Shown here: positions 16,056 to 24,509 of the stretch, piece by piece | Position numbering within the stretch: position 1 is the first letter of the stretch | Layout of the letters: every line of letters starts with the position of its first letter | NCBI GenBank assembly: GCA_002420145.1 | Contig: DIHL01000071.1 | Location: 1 to 51,669 of the forward strand | Length of the DNA: 51,669 bases | DNA from: Bacteroidetes bacterium UBA5697 | GTDB lineage: Bacteria; Bacteroidota; Bacteroidia; B-17B0; Aurantibacillaceae | Reading direction: 5' to 3' | Program-made: the position numbers and the translations under genes | Notes under the pieces: model-generated | Databases searched by the model: none | What the model saw: only the letters and a program-made list of their open reading frames with translations | What the model was told of the DNA's origin: nothing

Positions 16056-16086
16056 AAACCCCCCACCAATTTGGCGGGGGGTTTTT
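16056..16086 (+). terminator. Strong rho-independent terminator between substrate and exosortase genes
   Basis: AAACCCCCC pairs with GGGGGGTTT around an inner CCA-ATT-TGG stem, followed by a T run (stem 16056-16083, T run to 16086). It begins 5 bp after the small gene and ends 3 bp before the exosortase ATG. It should strongly limit read-through, giving much more substrate mRNA than exosortase mRNA. The exosortase start has no room for a separate promoter after it. Confidence 0.85.
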
Positions 16087-16089
16087 AGT

Positions 16090-16629
16090 ATGCTAAACAA
16101 ACTCAAACAAAATAAATTTCAATATTTTATCTTAAAGGCAGCTTTTTTATATGGAAGTTGCTACTTTTTGTACGAATTTATTTTAAAACACCTTACCAAA
16201 GGAGATCAACTTTTTGTGAGACAAATCATTAATCTATGTCAATGGATTTTAGAGCACATGGGTTATAAAACATTTGCCAGTGCAGAGGTAAATGACGTAC
16301 AAGTATTTGGGATAGATGGCTCTAATGGTGTCTGGATTGGAGGTCCATGTAATGGCATCACTCTGATGTTTTTATTTGCCATTTTTGTAATTGCCTACCC
16401 TGGCAATATTAAAAACAAATTATGGTATGTTCCTTTAGGGATCTTAATTGTTCACTCCATTAATATTATTAGAATTATAGCTTTAGCTTTAATATCCTAT
16501 TACAATTACGAATATTTAGACTTTAATCACACCTATACCTTTACCTTTTTGGCTTACAGTGCAGTATTTGGCTTATGGATGCTTTGGGTAAACAAATTTT
16601 CAAATACCAGTAAGCCATTTGAAAACTAG
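16090..16629 (+). CDS. Exosortase/archaeosortase family transpeptidase
   Basis: 179 residues, a short single-domain exosortase with several membrane helices. The catalytic triad of the superfamily is visible: Cys87 in GGPCNGI, Arg128 in HSINIIRIIAL, and His147 in FNHTYTFTF. These integral-membrane enzymes cut a C-terminal sorting tail and transfer the substrate to an acceptor, usually in organisms making exopolysaccharide. The likely substrate is encoded directly upstream (15836-16051) and a small membrane partner directly downstream. It starts right behind a terminator, so expression probably depends on read-through. Which named Bacteroidota subfamily it belongs to (for example XrtX) I cannot decide from sequence alone. 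Confidence 0.88.
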   Translation: MLNKLKQNKFQYFILKAAFLYGSCYFLYEFILKHLTKGDQLFVRQIINLCQWILEHMGYKTFASAEVNDVQVFGIDGSNGVWIGGPCNGITLMFLFAIFVIAYPGNIKNKLWYVPLGILIVHSINIIRIIALALISYYNYEYLDFNHTYTFTFLAYSAVFGLWMLWVNKFSNTSKPFEN

Positions 16630-17098
16630 CTTAAAATACCTGCTCTTTATTTCAATATTTGCTATCTTGGGATTTACTCGCGAATTCGTTTTCGTAAATT
16701 TAAACAATAGATTGTTCTCTTTATACTACAATCACAATGACTATTTGCTGCCAAATAGTTTATCATTTTTTAATCAGTTTGATTACCTAACACTCTATTA
16801 TTTTAAATTCCCCTTAACAGTCTTATATTTTTTAGCTTACTTTTTCACAAGTTATCTGGCTATCAAACATTTTTGTCAGAATAAAAAAATTACTGTTTGG
16901 GTTATTTATATTTATGTAATATTATTAGCTTTGGCAAGTATTTCGATGACTTATAATTATTTTATAGAAAATCAATTAGATGGAGATGAATACACCTTTA
17001 GTCGATGGCTCATGGGTATTGCTCAATCACCTTTAGTTGTTTTTTTTATTTTAGCTTCAAGTAAACTATACGATAAATTTCAAACAGAGCAACAATAA
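16619..17098 (+). CDS. Exosortase-associated small membrane protein
   Basis: 159 residues with about four hydrophobic segments (about 5-22, 58-80, 90-112 and 130-150). The start codon is probably TTG at 16619, overlapping the exosortase stop by 11 bp; the first in-frame ATG lies more than 100 codons in, inside the protein. Such overlap suggests translational coupling. I do not recognise a catalytic motif. Location right behind a Bacteroidota exosortase, size and topology fit the small membrane proteins found with these enzymes. A role as partner, acceptor-lipid handler or chaperone is inference. It ends 10 bp before glyA. Confidence 0.65.
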   Translation: MKTSLKYLLFISIFAILGFTREFVFVNLNNRLFSLYYNHNDYLLPNSLSFFNQFDYLTLYYFKFPLTVLYFLAYFFTSYLAIKHFCQNKKITVWVIYIYVILLALASISMTYNYFIENQLDGDEYTFSRWLMGIAQSPLVVFFILASSKLYDKFQTEQQ

Positions 17099-17108
17099 TA
17101 ATACTATT

Positions 17109-18383
17109 ATGAAAAAAGACACCGCCATTTTTAAATTAATAAAAGAAGAAAAAGACCGTCAAACGCGCGGCATCGAATTAATTGCTAGTGAGAACTACGT
17201 GAGCGATCAAGTGATGAAAGCAATGGGTAGCGTATTAACTAATAAATACGCTGAAGGCTTACCTTCGAAACGTTATTATGGTGGATGCGAAGTAGTAGAT
17301 AAAGTAGAGCAATTAGCGATTGATAGAGCAAAAGAATTATTTGGTGCTGTATGGGTAAATGTACAGCCACACTCTGGCGCTCAAGCTAATGCCGCAGTGA
17401 TGTTAGCTTGCTTAAAACCAGGTGATACTATTTTAGGTTTTGATTTATCGCATGGCGGACATTTAACTCACGGTTCTCCAGTAAACTTTTCTGGTAAATT
17501 ATACCGTGCTACTTTTTATGGCGTTGAAGAAAAAACAGGACGAGTAAACTACGATAAAGTAGAAGAAACGGCTAAAAAAGAAAAACCAAAAATGATTATT
17601 TGTGGCGCTTCTGCTTATTCTCGTGATTGGGATTATGAACGTTTACGTAAAATTGCAGACAGTGTTGGCGCTTTATTATTAGCAGATATTTCTCATCCAT
17701 CTGGATTAATTGCTAAAGGCATTTTAAATGATCCACTACCTCACTGTCATATAGTAACTACTACGACTCATAAAACATTACGCGGACCAAGAGGCGGTAT
17801 GATTATGATGGGTAAAGATTTTGAAAATCCAATGGGAGAAAAAACTCCTAAAGGAGAATTAAAAATGATGAGTGCTTGTTTAGATATGGGCGTTTTCCCT
17901 GGAACTCAAGGAGGACCATTAGAACACGTCATCGCAGCTAAAGCTGTAGCTTATGGAGAATGTTTATCTGATGAATACATGTTATACTGTGTGCAAGTAA
18001 TTAAAAATGCACAGACCATGGCTAAAGCATTAGTTGAGAAAGGTTATAAAATTATTTCTGGTGGTACAGACAACCACTGTATGTTAATTGATTTACGCAG
18101 TAAAGGCTTAACTGGTAAAGAAGCTGAAAAAGCTTTAGGAGAAGCTGATATTACAGTAAACAAAAACATGGTTCCTTTTGATGATAAATCTCCATTTGTT
18201 ACTTCTGGTATTAGAATTGGAACTCCAGCTATTACTAGCCGTGGATTAAAAGAAAAAGATTGCTTAAAAGTAGTTGACTTTATTGATGCTGCTTTAAAAA
18301 ACAAAGACAATCCAAAAGAGTTAGCAAAATTAAAATCAAAAATTAATACAATGATGAGTAAATATCCTTTGTTTAAGGATTAG
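17109..18383 (+). CDS. glyA: Serine hydroxymethyltransferase
   Basis: 424 residues, the normal length. Diagnostic motifs: IELIASENYVSDQVMKAMGS, the LTNKYAEGLPSKRYYGG segment, and the PLP-binding lysine in VTTTTHKTLRGPRGG. It converts serine and tetrahydrofolate to glycine and methylene-tetrahydrofolate in the cytoplasm, feeding one-carbon metabolism. It is a housekeeping gene that starts 10 bp behind the exosortase partner gene and may share that transcript; I see no clear separate promoter. A bidirectional terminator follows. Confidence 0.97.
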   Translation: MKKDTAIFKLIKEEKDRQTRGIELIASENYVSDQVMKAMGSVLTNKYAEGLPSKRYYGGCEVVDKVEQLAIDRAKELFGAVWVNVQPHSGAQANAAVMLACLKPGDTILGFDLSHGGHLTHGSPVNFSGKLYRATFYGVEEKTGRVNYDKVEETAKKEKPKMIICGASAYSRDWDYERLRKIADSVGALLLADISHPSGLIAKGILNDPLPHCHIVTTTTHKTLRGPRGGMIMMGKDFENPMGEKTPKGELKMMSACLDMGVFPGTQGGPLEHVIAAKAVAYGECLSDEYMLYCVQVIKNAQTMAKALVEKGYKIISGGTDNHCMLIDLRSKGLTGKEAEKALGEADITVNKNMVPFDDKSPFVTSGIRIGTPAITSRGLKEKDCLKVVDFIDAALKNKDNPKELAKLKSKINTMMSKYPLFKD

Positions 18384-18389
18384 TTATTG

Positions 18390-18414
18390 TTCTCGACTAC
18401 GCTCGAACTGACAG
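18390..18414. repeat. Second copy of the TTCTCGACTnCGCTCGAA repeat
   Basis: This stretch (GTTCTCGACTACGCTCGAAC, then TGACA) differs at only two positions from the element at 10892-10915. The two copies lie 7.5 kb apart in unrelated intergenic contexts, which indicates a dispersed REP-like repeat. Here it directly follows glyA. Confidence 0.55.
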
Positions 18415-18420
18415 GAAAAT

Positions 18421-18453
18421 AAAAAATGCTCGCTAAATTAGTGAGCATTTTTT
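18421..18453. terminator. Bidirectional terminator between glyA and the M16 peptidase gene
   Basis: AAAAAATGCTC and GAGCATTTTTT flank a loop that extends the stem further (GCTAA/TTAGT with one G-T pair). The A and T runs on both sides make it usable for glyA on the plus strand and for the converging M16 peptidase gene on the minus strand. Confidence 0.8.
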
Positions 18454-18471
18454 ATTTTGTTTAAAATCCTA

Positions 18472-21429
18472 TTAGTATCCAAACACATCTTTCAAAGTTA
18501 AGTACTTCACAGTGCCATACTTCTCTAATGTTTTAATATCTAACATATCTTTTTTACCTAACACTAAAATAGATGCTGGTTTGTTTTTAATTTTTTCGTC
18601 TTGAAACTTCTTCACATCTTCAAAAGTCATTGTTGCTACTTTAGCAAAAACATCTTTTCTGATATCTACTTTTAAACCAAATTTCTCAGCATTCAAATAA
18701 TCAAATAAAATATCTGCTTTATTAATACGTTCTGTTTTGATTCCTTGTAAAATAGCTTCTTTAGCAGCACCAAACGCAATATCAGATTTCGGAACGTTAT
18801 TTAATAAATTCATCATACCTGCCATCGCCTCTGGTAATTTATCCGCTTGCGAACCAATGTAAGAGAAATTATAGAATGGTAACTTAGGTGTATTTGGGCC
18901 TCTGTAAACCGAATAACAAGAATAAGCTAATGCTTTTGATTCTCTCAAATCTTGGAACACAACAGAACTCATACCTCCTCCAAAATATTCGTTATACATA
19001 TTAATTAATGGAACATTCGTCGCGTCATATTTATCACCTTCTGTTAAAATAACGATTTCAGCTTGCTTCATATCATAATCAACTACATAAACCGTGTTGT
19101 TAAATGTTTGTTTGGCGAAATTTGTTTCGGCAGGAACTGGCTTTAATCCAGATGCAGGAACTGTGTGAACTGTATTTAAAATCTCTTTTACATTTCCTAC
19201 TAACTTAGGTCCATAATATAAAATCTTATGTTGGTAACCCATTAATGATTTTATTAACTCAGCAATTTGAGCAGGTTGCAATTTAATTAATTCGTCTTCA
19301 GATAAAATATTTGTTACAGGATTAGAGGCGCCGTACTTCGCATAATTTACCATCATCTTTTGTAAAATAGTTCTCTTTTGTTGCTTAGCATCACTACGTT
19401 TTTTAAGAATATCTGACACTAAATTTTTAAGAGTTTCTTCATCAATTTTTGGGTCTGCAAATAAACCTTCAAATAAACGAGAAGCTTTTTCGAAATTCTC
19501 GCTTAATCCCGTTAAACTTACCCAAGTTTGACTCTCAGAATTAAATACATTGAATGAACAGCCTAATTTATATAACTCTTGTTGAACCTCAGCAGGAGTC
19601 ATTTTACTTGTTCCTAAATAAGGGATATAATCAATAGCTACTGGTAATAGTTTATCGTTATTAGTTCCCATATCAAATACATAATACAAGTCGAATAATT
19701 GATTTTCTGTATTTTGACTATACACCACAGGAATGTTTCCATTCATCGTTGCCTTAATCACATCCTTATCATAATCAATAAACTTAGGTTGAATATCAGC
19801 TGCTTTAGAAGTTAAAATATTTTTTACAAATGGTGATTGATCATCTCTGTTTACTTCCACTGGAGTAATCTGTGGCTTTTCTACCTTTTGAATATTTTTA
19901 TCTTCACCCACACGTTTGTATGCTACCACGTAGTTATTAGCATTGTAGTTTGTTCTCACAAAATCCATTACTTCTTGCTTTGTAATTTTTGAAAGACGAT
20001 CTACTGAATTAACAACTTGTTGCCATTTAGTATCATTGATAAACGCATCAACAAAAGCCATAGCGCGAGATTGGTTGTTCTCCAACTCTTTTGTTTTTTG
20101 CAATTTCATATCGGTAATAACCGCGCTCATTAACCAATCAGGGAATTCTCCTTTTTTAAGTAACTCTAATTGATTCAATAATAACTTTTCGGCATCTTCT
20201 AATTGTTGTCCTTCTTTAGGCTCAGCAAATAAAATATGAGTTGAATAATCTTTTAATACATAGGCAAAGCTTCCGCTATTTAAAACTTTTTGTTCTTGAT
20301 TTAAATTTAAATCTAACAAGCCTGCTCTTCCGTTACTTAATAATAAATTAATTAAAGTAATCATATCAGCATCTTTTGTTCCAGTACCAGCAAAACGCCA
20401 AGCCATAGCTAAATTAGCTGCATCTGGTCCGATAATTTCTTTTACTACTTTTTGAGTGATAGGTGTTTCTTTTTCGTAAGTATATGGAGCCACTGGTTTT
20501 GAAGGCATTGAACCAAATGTTTTTTCAATTAACTTAATTGTTTCATCTGGATCAAAATCACCGCTTAAACAAATAGCCATATTATTAGGAACATAGTTTG
20601 CATTGAAATACTTCATAATTTCCTTCATAGAAGGATTTTTTAAGTGATCAATTGTTCCAATAGTAGTTTGTTTACCATAATTATGATTTGTAAATAAACC
20701 CGCAAAGATTGATTCCCATAATTTACTGTTATCATTATCTAAACCTCTATTTTTTTCTTCGTAAACAGCTTCTAATTCAGTATGAAATAAACGTAAAACA
20801 GGTTTACGGTAACGCTCTGCTTCAATTTTTAACCAATTTTCCAATTGATTAGAAGGAATATCATTCACATAAACTGTTTGATCAAAAGATGTGAATGCAT
20901 TTGTTCCTTGTCCACCAATACCAGCTAACATTTTATCGTATTCATTTGCAATAGCATATTTTGCTGCCACTCCAGAGATACTATCAATTTGATGGTATAT
21001 TTTTTTACGCTGAGCATCATCTTTTGTTTGACGATACGTTTCGTATAAGTTTTCGATTTTTGTGATTTCTACAGATTCTTTTTCAAAATCTTTAGTGCCA
21101 AACTTATCCGTTCCTTTAAACACCATATGTTCTAAATAATGTGCTAAACCTGTTGCTGTTGCAGGATCGTTTTTACTACCTGCTCTAACAGCGATATAAG
21201 TTTGAATACGAGGTGCATTTTTATAAACGCTCATGTATACTTTTAATCCATTTTTTAAAGTATAAATTCTTGCTTTAAATGGATCATTTAATGCGTATTC
21301 AAAATTAAGAGATGGAACCTTTGAACCTTCTTTTAAAGTAGCTGCTGGTGTAGCTGTTTTTGTTTGTGCTGAAGAACTAACAACTACAAACGCCAATGCT
21401 AATGGCAATAAAGATTTTAATTGAATCAT
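18472..21429 (-). CDS. M16 family zinc metallopeptidase, two-domain secreted form
   Basis: 985 residues. The signal peptide MIQLKSLLPLALAFVVVSSS ends near Ala-Gln 21-22. The inverted zinc site is HYLEH (His97, Glu100, His101; HxxEH) in GLAHYLEHMVFKGT, with the distal Glu in LEAVYEEKNRG about 75 residues on. Two M16 core domains and their C-terminal partners fit the insulinase/pitrilysin-type single-chain arrangement; the second half has no HxxEH and should be structural. It likely degrades peptides in the periplasm or at the surface. A terminator of the upstream gene separates the two. Unusually for M16 proteins an insertion rich in Lys/Asp lies between HxxEH and the distal Glu. Confidence 0.92.
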   Translation of the reverse strand: MIQLKSLLPLALAFVVVSSSAQTKTATPAATLKEGSKVPSLNFEYALNDPFKARIYTLKNGLKVYMSVYKNAPRIQTYIAVRAGSKNDPATATGLAHYLEHMVFKGTDKFGTKDFEKESVEITKIENLYETYRQTKDDAQRKKIYHQIDSISGVAAKYAIANEYDKMLAGIGGQGTNAFTSFDQTVYVNDIPSNQLENWLKIEAERYRKPVLRLFHTELEAVYEEKNRGLDNDNSKLWESIFAGLFTNHNYGKQTTIGTIDHLKNPSMKEIMKYFNANYVPNNMAICLSGDFDPDETIKLIEKTFGSMPSKPVAPYTYEKETPITQKVVKEIIGPDAANLAMAWRFAGTGTKDADMITLINLLLSNGRAGLLDLNLNQEQKVLNSGSFAYVLKDYSTHILFAEPKEGQQLEDAEKLLLNQLELLKKGEFPDWLMSAVITDMKLQKTKELENNQSRAMAFVDAFINDTKWQQVVNSVDRLSKITKQEVMDFVRTNYNANNYVVAYKRVGEDKNIQKVEKPQITPVEVNRDDQSPFVKNILTSKAADIQPKFIDYDKDVIKATMNGNIPVVYSQNTENQLFDLYYVFDMGTNNDKLLPVAIDYIPYLGTSKMTPAEVQQELYKLGCSFNVFNSESQTWVSLTGLSENFEKASRLFEGLFADPKIDEETLKNLVSDILKKRSDAKQQKRTILQKMMVNYAKYGASNPVTNILSEDELIKLQPAQIAELIKSLMGYQHKILYYGPKLVGNVKEILNTVHTVPASGLKPVPAETNFAKQTFNNTVYVVDYDMKQAEIVILTEGDKYDATNVPLINMYNEYFGGGMSSVVFQDLRESKALAYSCYSVYRGPNTPKLPFYNFSYIGSQADKLPEAMAGMMNLLNNVPKSDIAFGAAKEAILQGIKTERINKADILFDYLNAEKFGLKVDIRKDVFAKVATMTFEDVKKFQDEKIKNKPASILVLGKKDMLDIKTLEKYGTVKYLTLKDVFGY

Positions 21430-21493
21430 GTGTTATTTTATTATGTAACGAATGTAAAGAAAATTGTTGTGTTTGACTAACCACTTATACAAT

Positions 21494-21526
21494 AAAAGAG
21501 CCCAAATTTTACAGAGGACTCTTTTT
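21494..21526 (-). terminator. Terminator of the outer-membrane barrel gene
   Basis: On the minus strand AAAAGAGTCC pairs with GGGCTCTTTT around a 12-nt loop, with one G-T pair, and ends in a T-rich stretch. It lies directly downstream of the gene ending at 21549 and upstream of the M16 peptidase gene. Confidence 0.6.
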
Positions 21527-21548
21527 GTATTTTTTTGGGAATTATAGA

Positions 21549-24062
21549 TTATTTAAAATCCAATCCATCTTGGTTTCCTTCTTGTCCGCCCATACCTTTC
21601 ATTTGTTTACCACGTTTAAAGATAGACGCGTCCATTTTACCAAATAAATAGGTAATGGTAAATCTAAAATAACGCGACTCACGACGGCGAGATAAATCCT
21701 GATTATAGTATGGCGTTTCATAATGTGTTCCCATTCTTCTGGTATTAAACACATCACTTAGGGTTGCATTAAATATCCATTTTGTTTGGTACATATAATT
21801 TAAAGACACATCCATCGAATAAATTTCATTAGCAACTCCTAACAATAAAATTTTAGGAGATTCGTAATTACCATTGACTTGCAAAGTGATATTTTTTGGA
21901 AATTTATATGAAATCGTTGTTTTAGCATTCCACGCATAACCTTCAGCTGTAACTTCTGGTTCGGTTGGAACAATTTTACCTCTCATATAAATGTAATAAG
22001 CATTAGCATTAACGGTCCAATCTAAATTTTTCCAAAATGTCCATTTAAATGTATTTTCTAAACCATAACGAATAGCATCTTTACCATTAATGGTTGTATT
22101 AACCAAAACATCGGTTTTTGTAGGATCTGGATCTGGATAAGCTACATCTGTGATAGGCTGTTCTTCGTAACGAAAATAACCTGAAGCTAAATAACTTCCT
22201 TTAGAGAATATTTTATTATAATTTGCTTCCGCAATGTTTTTAAACTCAGGTTTTAATTGAGGATTACCAATACGGTAGTTTTGTTTATCAGCAAACATCA
22301 CAAATGGCATTAATTGAAAGAAATTTGGACGTTGGATTTTTCTACTGAAATTTAATTGCACTTCATTATTCCCCTTTAACTTTTTAGAAAAATAAATAGC
22401 TGGAAATAACGACTTCAAGATGTCATCAGAGGTTGCCGGATAATTGTATGAAAATTTCTGTTGTTTATCAGTTATGTTTCCTGCATAATAGGATTGTTCA
22501 AATCTCAAGCCTGCTTGGTATCCAATATTCCAAAATAATTTATCATTATAGTTTACGTAGGCCGCATTCACCATATCATCAATCACATAACGATTACTCA
22601 TAATGCTATCTCTTGTATAAGAATCTTCAGAACCTGTAGCACGTGAAGTATTATTTTCACTAAGTGAATTTTTATAGTACGCTTTTACCCCAGCTTCGAA
22701 TTTTCTTGTATCAGAAATGGGATTGACATAATCCAATTGAAACACGTATTGATTAGCAATCGTTGAACCAACATTCTTTTGATAAGTATTTGGCAAATAG
22801 GTTGTATCAGGATTTAAATGAGTTGATGTATTAAAAACATAGCCATTTTTAGAAGTTGTATAATTATAATTAGCATCAACCGTTAATTCTTTTCCAACTT
22901 TAGGGAAGGTTTTTTTGTACAACAATTGTCCATTATAATTTTGGAAGGCTGCTTTTTGGTTATTTACCTGTTCACCATTAATCGCAAAAGGCACTAATGT
23001 ATTAAAATCAGCGTCATATGTTTGATTATCTGTTGTTTTAAACTGACCTCCCATCAGCATCCCGTTTAAAGAAATCGTATTTCTATTATTGATATAATGG
23101 TCGATTCCAAATCTTCCAAAATTAAAAACATTCATCATGCGGGTATTATTTTCCTGATTAAAATGACCAGTTGTAACTCCACTATCTAAATTTGTACGCT
23201 TAGTAAACCCTGTCGTGTTATTAATGCCTTGATTGTATGAATACATTAAAGAGGTGTTCCATTTTCCTTGCTTAATATTAATATTAGCCATTCCGCCATA
23301 ACGATCTCCTGTTCCCACATAAGCCATCACCATGCCGTTATATCCTGGCTTATTGTTACGTTTCATCACCACATTTAAAATACCGCCTGTAGCACTTGCA
23401 TCATATTTAACAGAAGGGTTTGTGATAATTTCTACCCTATCAATTTGATCTGCTGGAATTTGTTGAAGAGTTAGGGTTGTTGGTCTTCCATCTACAAAAA
23501 TAGTTGGCGATTGATTACGTAATTGCACATTACCATCTGCATCTACTGTTAAGCCTGGTATGTTTTTCATCACATCAACAGCAGTTCCGCCTTTTACTGA
23601 TAAATCTTTTTCTACATTATATGTACGTTTATCGATACTTAAAACAACGGCGCTTTTTTCAGCAACAACGTCTACTTCCTTTAATAATTTATCGTCAACT
23701 GCTAATTTAATATCACCTAAATCCTGATCTACTTTATCCGGCGGAACGATATATACTTTTTGTAAATAATCTTTATAACCAATAAACTTGATTTTAACTC
23801 GAACCTGACCAAATGATGGTAATCCATCCACTGCAAAATCTCCATTTTCTTTCACTAAAGCACCGCCTAATAAGCTATCCTTACTAAACCATAGTACCTG
23901 AACCGAAGCGTATTCAACTGGTTTTCCTGTATTAGCATCTATGACTTTACCATATACACGACCCAATTTCGGGTCCTTCATGCCTTTTGGCATACCGCCT
24001 GGCATTTGAGCAAAAATATTAAAACCAATAAACAGGCCAAGTATTAACAGTATATTTTTCAT
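21549..24062 (-). CDS. TonB-receptor-like outer-membrane beta-barrel protein (OMP_b-brl_3 type)
   Basis: 837 residues from the ATG at 24062. A longer frame to 24092 would start ahead of the predicted promoter and adds residues before the signal peptide. The signal peptide MKNILLILGLFIGFNIFAQ is clear. Residues about 35-115 form a carboxypeptidase-regulatory-like beta-sandwich (GKVIDANTGKPVEYASVQV). About 125-225 is a plug domain (KGGTAVDVMKNIPGLTVDAD, then PTIFVDGRPT). The rest is a large barrel. This is the widespread Bacteroidota 'outer membrane beta-barrel family'; substrates are unknown and a TonB box is not obvious. The C-terminal end is Gly/Met/Lys-rich. No SusD partner is next to it. 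Confidence 0.88.
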   Translation of the reverse strand: MKNILLILGLFIGFNIFAQMPGGMPKGMKDPKLGRVYGKVIDANTGKPVEYASVQVLWFSKDSLLGGALVKENGDFAVDGLPSFGQVRVKIKFIGYKDYLQKVYIVPPDKVDQDLGDIKLAVDDKLLKEVDVVAEKSAVVLSIDKRTYNVEKDLSVKGGTAVDVMKNIPGLTVDADGNVQLRNQSPTIFVDGRPTTLTLQQIPADQIDRVEIITNPSVKYDASATGGILNVVMKRNNKPGYNGMVMAYVGTGDRYGGMANINIKQGKWNTSLMYSYNQGINNTTGFTKRTNLDSGVTTGHFNQENNTRMMNVFNFGRFGIDHYINNRNTISLNGMLMGGQFKTTDNQTYDADFNTLVPFAINGEQVNNQKAAFQNYNGQLLYKKTFPKVGKELTVDANYNYTTSKNGYVFNTSTHLNPDTTYLPNTYQKNVGSTIANQYVFQLDYVNPISDTRKFEAGVKAYYKNSLSENNTSRATGSEDSYTRDSIMSNRYVIDDMVNAAYVNYNDKLFWNIGYQAGLRFEQSYYAGNITDKQQKFSYNYPATSDDILKSLFPAIYFSKKLKGNNEVQLNFSRKIQRPNFFQLMPFVMFADKQNYRIGNPQLKPEFKNIAEANYNKIFSKGSYLASGYFRYEEQPITDVAYPDPDPTKTDVLVNTTINGKDAIRYGLENTFKWTFWKNLDWTVNANAYYIYMRGKIVPTEPEVTAEGYAWNAKTTISYKFPKNITLQVNGNYESPKILLLGVANEIYSMDVSLNYMYQTKWIFNATLSDVFNTRRMGTHYETPYYNQDLSRRRESRYFRFTITYLFGKMDASIFKRGKQMKGMGGQEGNQDGLDFK

Positions 24063-24077
24063 ATTCAATTTAAAGTG

Positions 24078-24085
24078 CAAATGTA
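24078..24085 (-). promoter_or_regulatory. Predicted -7 element of the barrel gene
   Basis: On the minus strand it reads TACATTTG, an exact TAnnTTTG match, 15 bp before the ATG at 24062. A TTTG lies upstream but at 24 bp, longer than the usual spacing. The position supports the shorter start. Confidence 0.45.
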
Positions 24086-24182
24086 TAAACAATAGCTACT
24101 CCTTTATAACAAATTATATAAACGGTAGTTTAGCTTGACATACACTATAAAAACGACGGTATAAAACACAAATCAGACAACA

Positions 24183-24209
24183 AAAACCCCCGTCAATTGG
24201 CGGGGGTTT
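24183..24209 (-). terminator. Terminator downstream of the small Lys/Ser/Thr-rich gene
   Basis: AAACCCCCG and CGGGGGTTT form a perfect 9-bp stem with an 8-nt loop. On the minus strand it is followed by TTTTTG. It lies 5 bp after the stop at 24214 and ends that transcript. Confidence 0.85.
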
Positions 24210-24213
24210 AAAA

Positions 24214-24471
24214 TTATTGTGGTTTCTTTTCTTCTTTTTTGGTTTCTTCCGTTTTCTTTTTATCGTCAGTAGGAGGAGTTGAAGTTGTTTTTGAACTTGA
24301 TTTAGTTTGAGATTTAGTTTTTACAGAAACTCCGGCTTGATTAATTGCTCTTTCTTGAGCTCCGCCAGAAGAAGTAGATTTAGATTTAGTTTCTTTCTTT
24401 TTTTCTGGCACTTGAGCATTTAAGGCAACAGAAAACATTAAAATCATGAAAGTTAATAGTATTGTTTTCAT
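24214..24471 (-). CDS. Small secreted Lys/Ser/Thr-rich protein of unknown function
   Basis: 85 residues. The signal peptide MKTILLTFMILMFSVALNAQ is clear. The mature part is low complexity: clusters of Lys, Ser, Thr and Glu (EKKKETKSKST, KTKSQTKSSSKTTST, and a Lys/Glu end) with one short less biased segment (AQERAINQAGV). It is very basic and probably disordered. It has its own -7 element upstream and a strong terminator downstream, so it appears to be a genuine single-gene unit. I do not recognise a family. Placement between an outer-membrane barrel and TSP3/SPOR proteins suggests an envelope role. Confidence 0.6.
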   Translation of the reverse strand: MKTILLTFMILMFSVALNAQVPEKKKETKSKSTSSGGAQERAINQAGVSVKTKSQTKSSSKTTSTPPTDDKKKTEETKKEEKKPQ

Positions 24472-24495
24472 TGGTAAAATAGTTTTAAAGTGTTA

Positions 24496-24503
24496 TAAAT
24501 GTA
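24496..24503 (-). promoter_or_regulatory. Predicted -7 element of the small secreted protein gene
   Basis: On the minus strand it reads TACATTTA, one base off TAnnTTTG, 24 bp before the ATG at 24471. No TTTG at the -33 position. Confidence 0.3.
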
Positions 24504-24509
24504 CGAATT

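Noticed and set aside
18044..18310. Minus-strand frame of 88 codons within glyA
   Set aside because: Antisense shadow of a conserved housekeeping gene.
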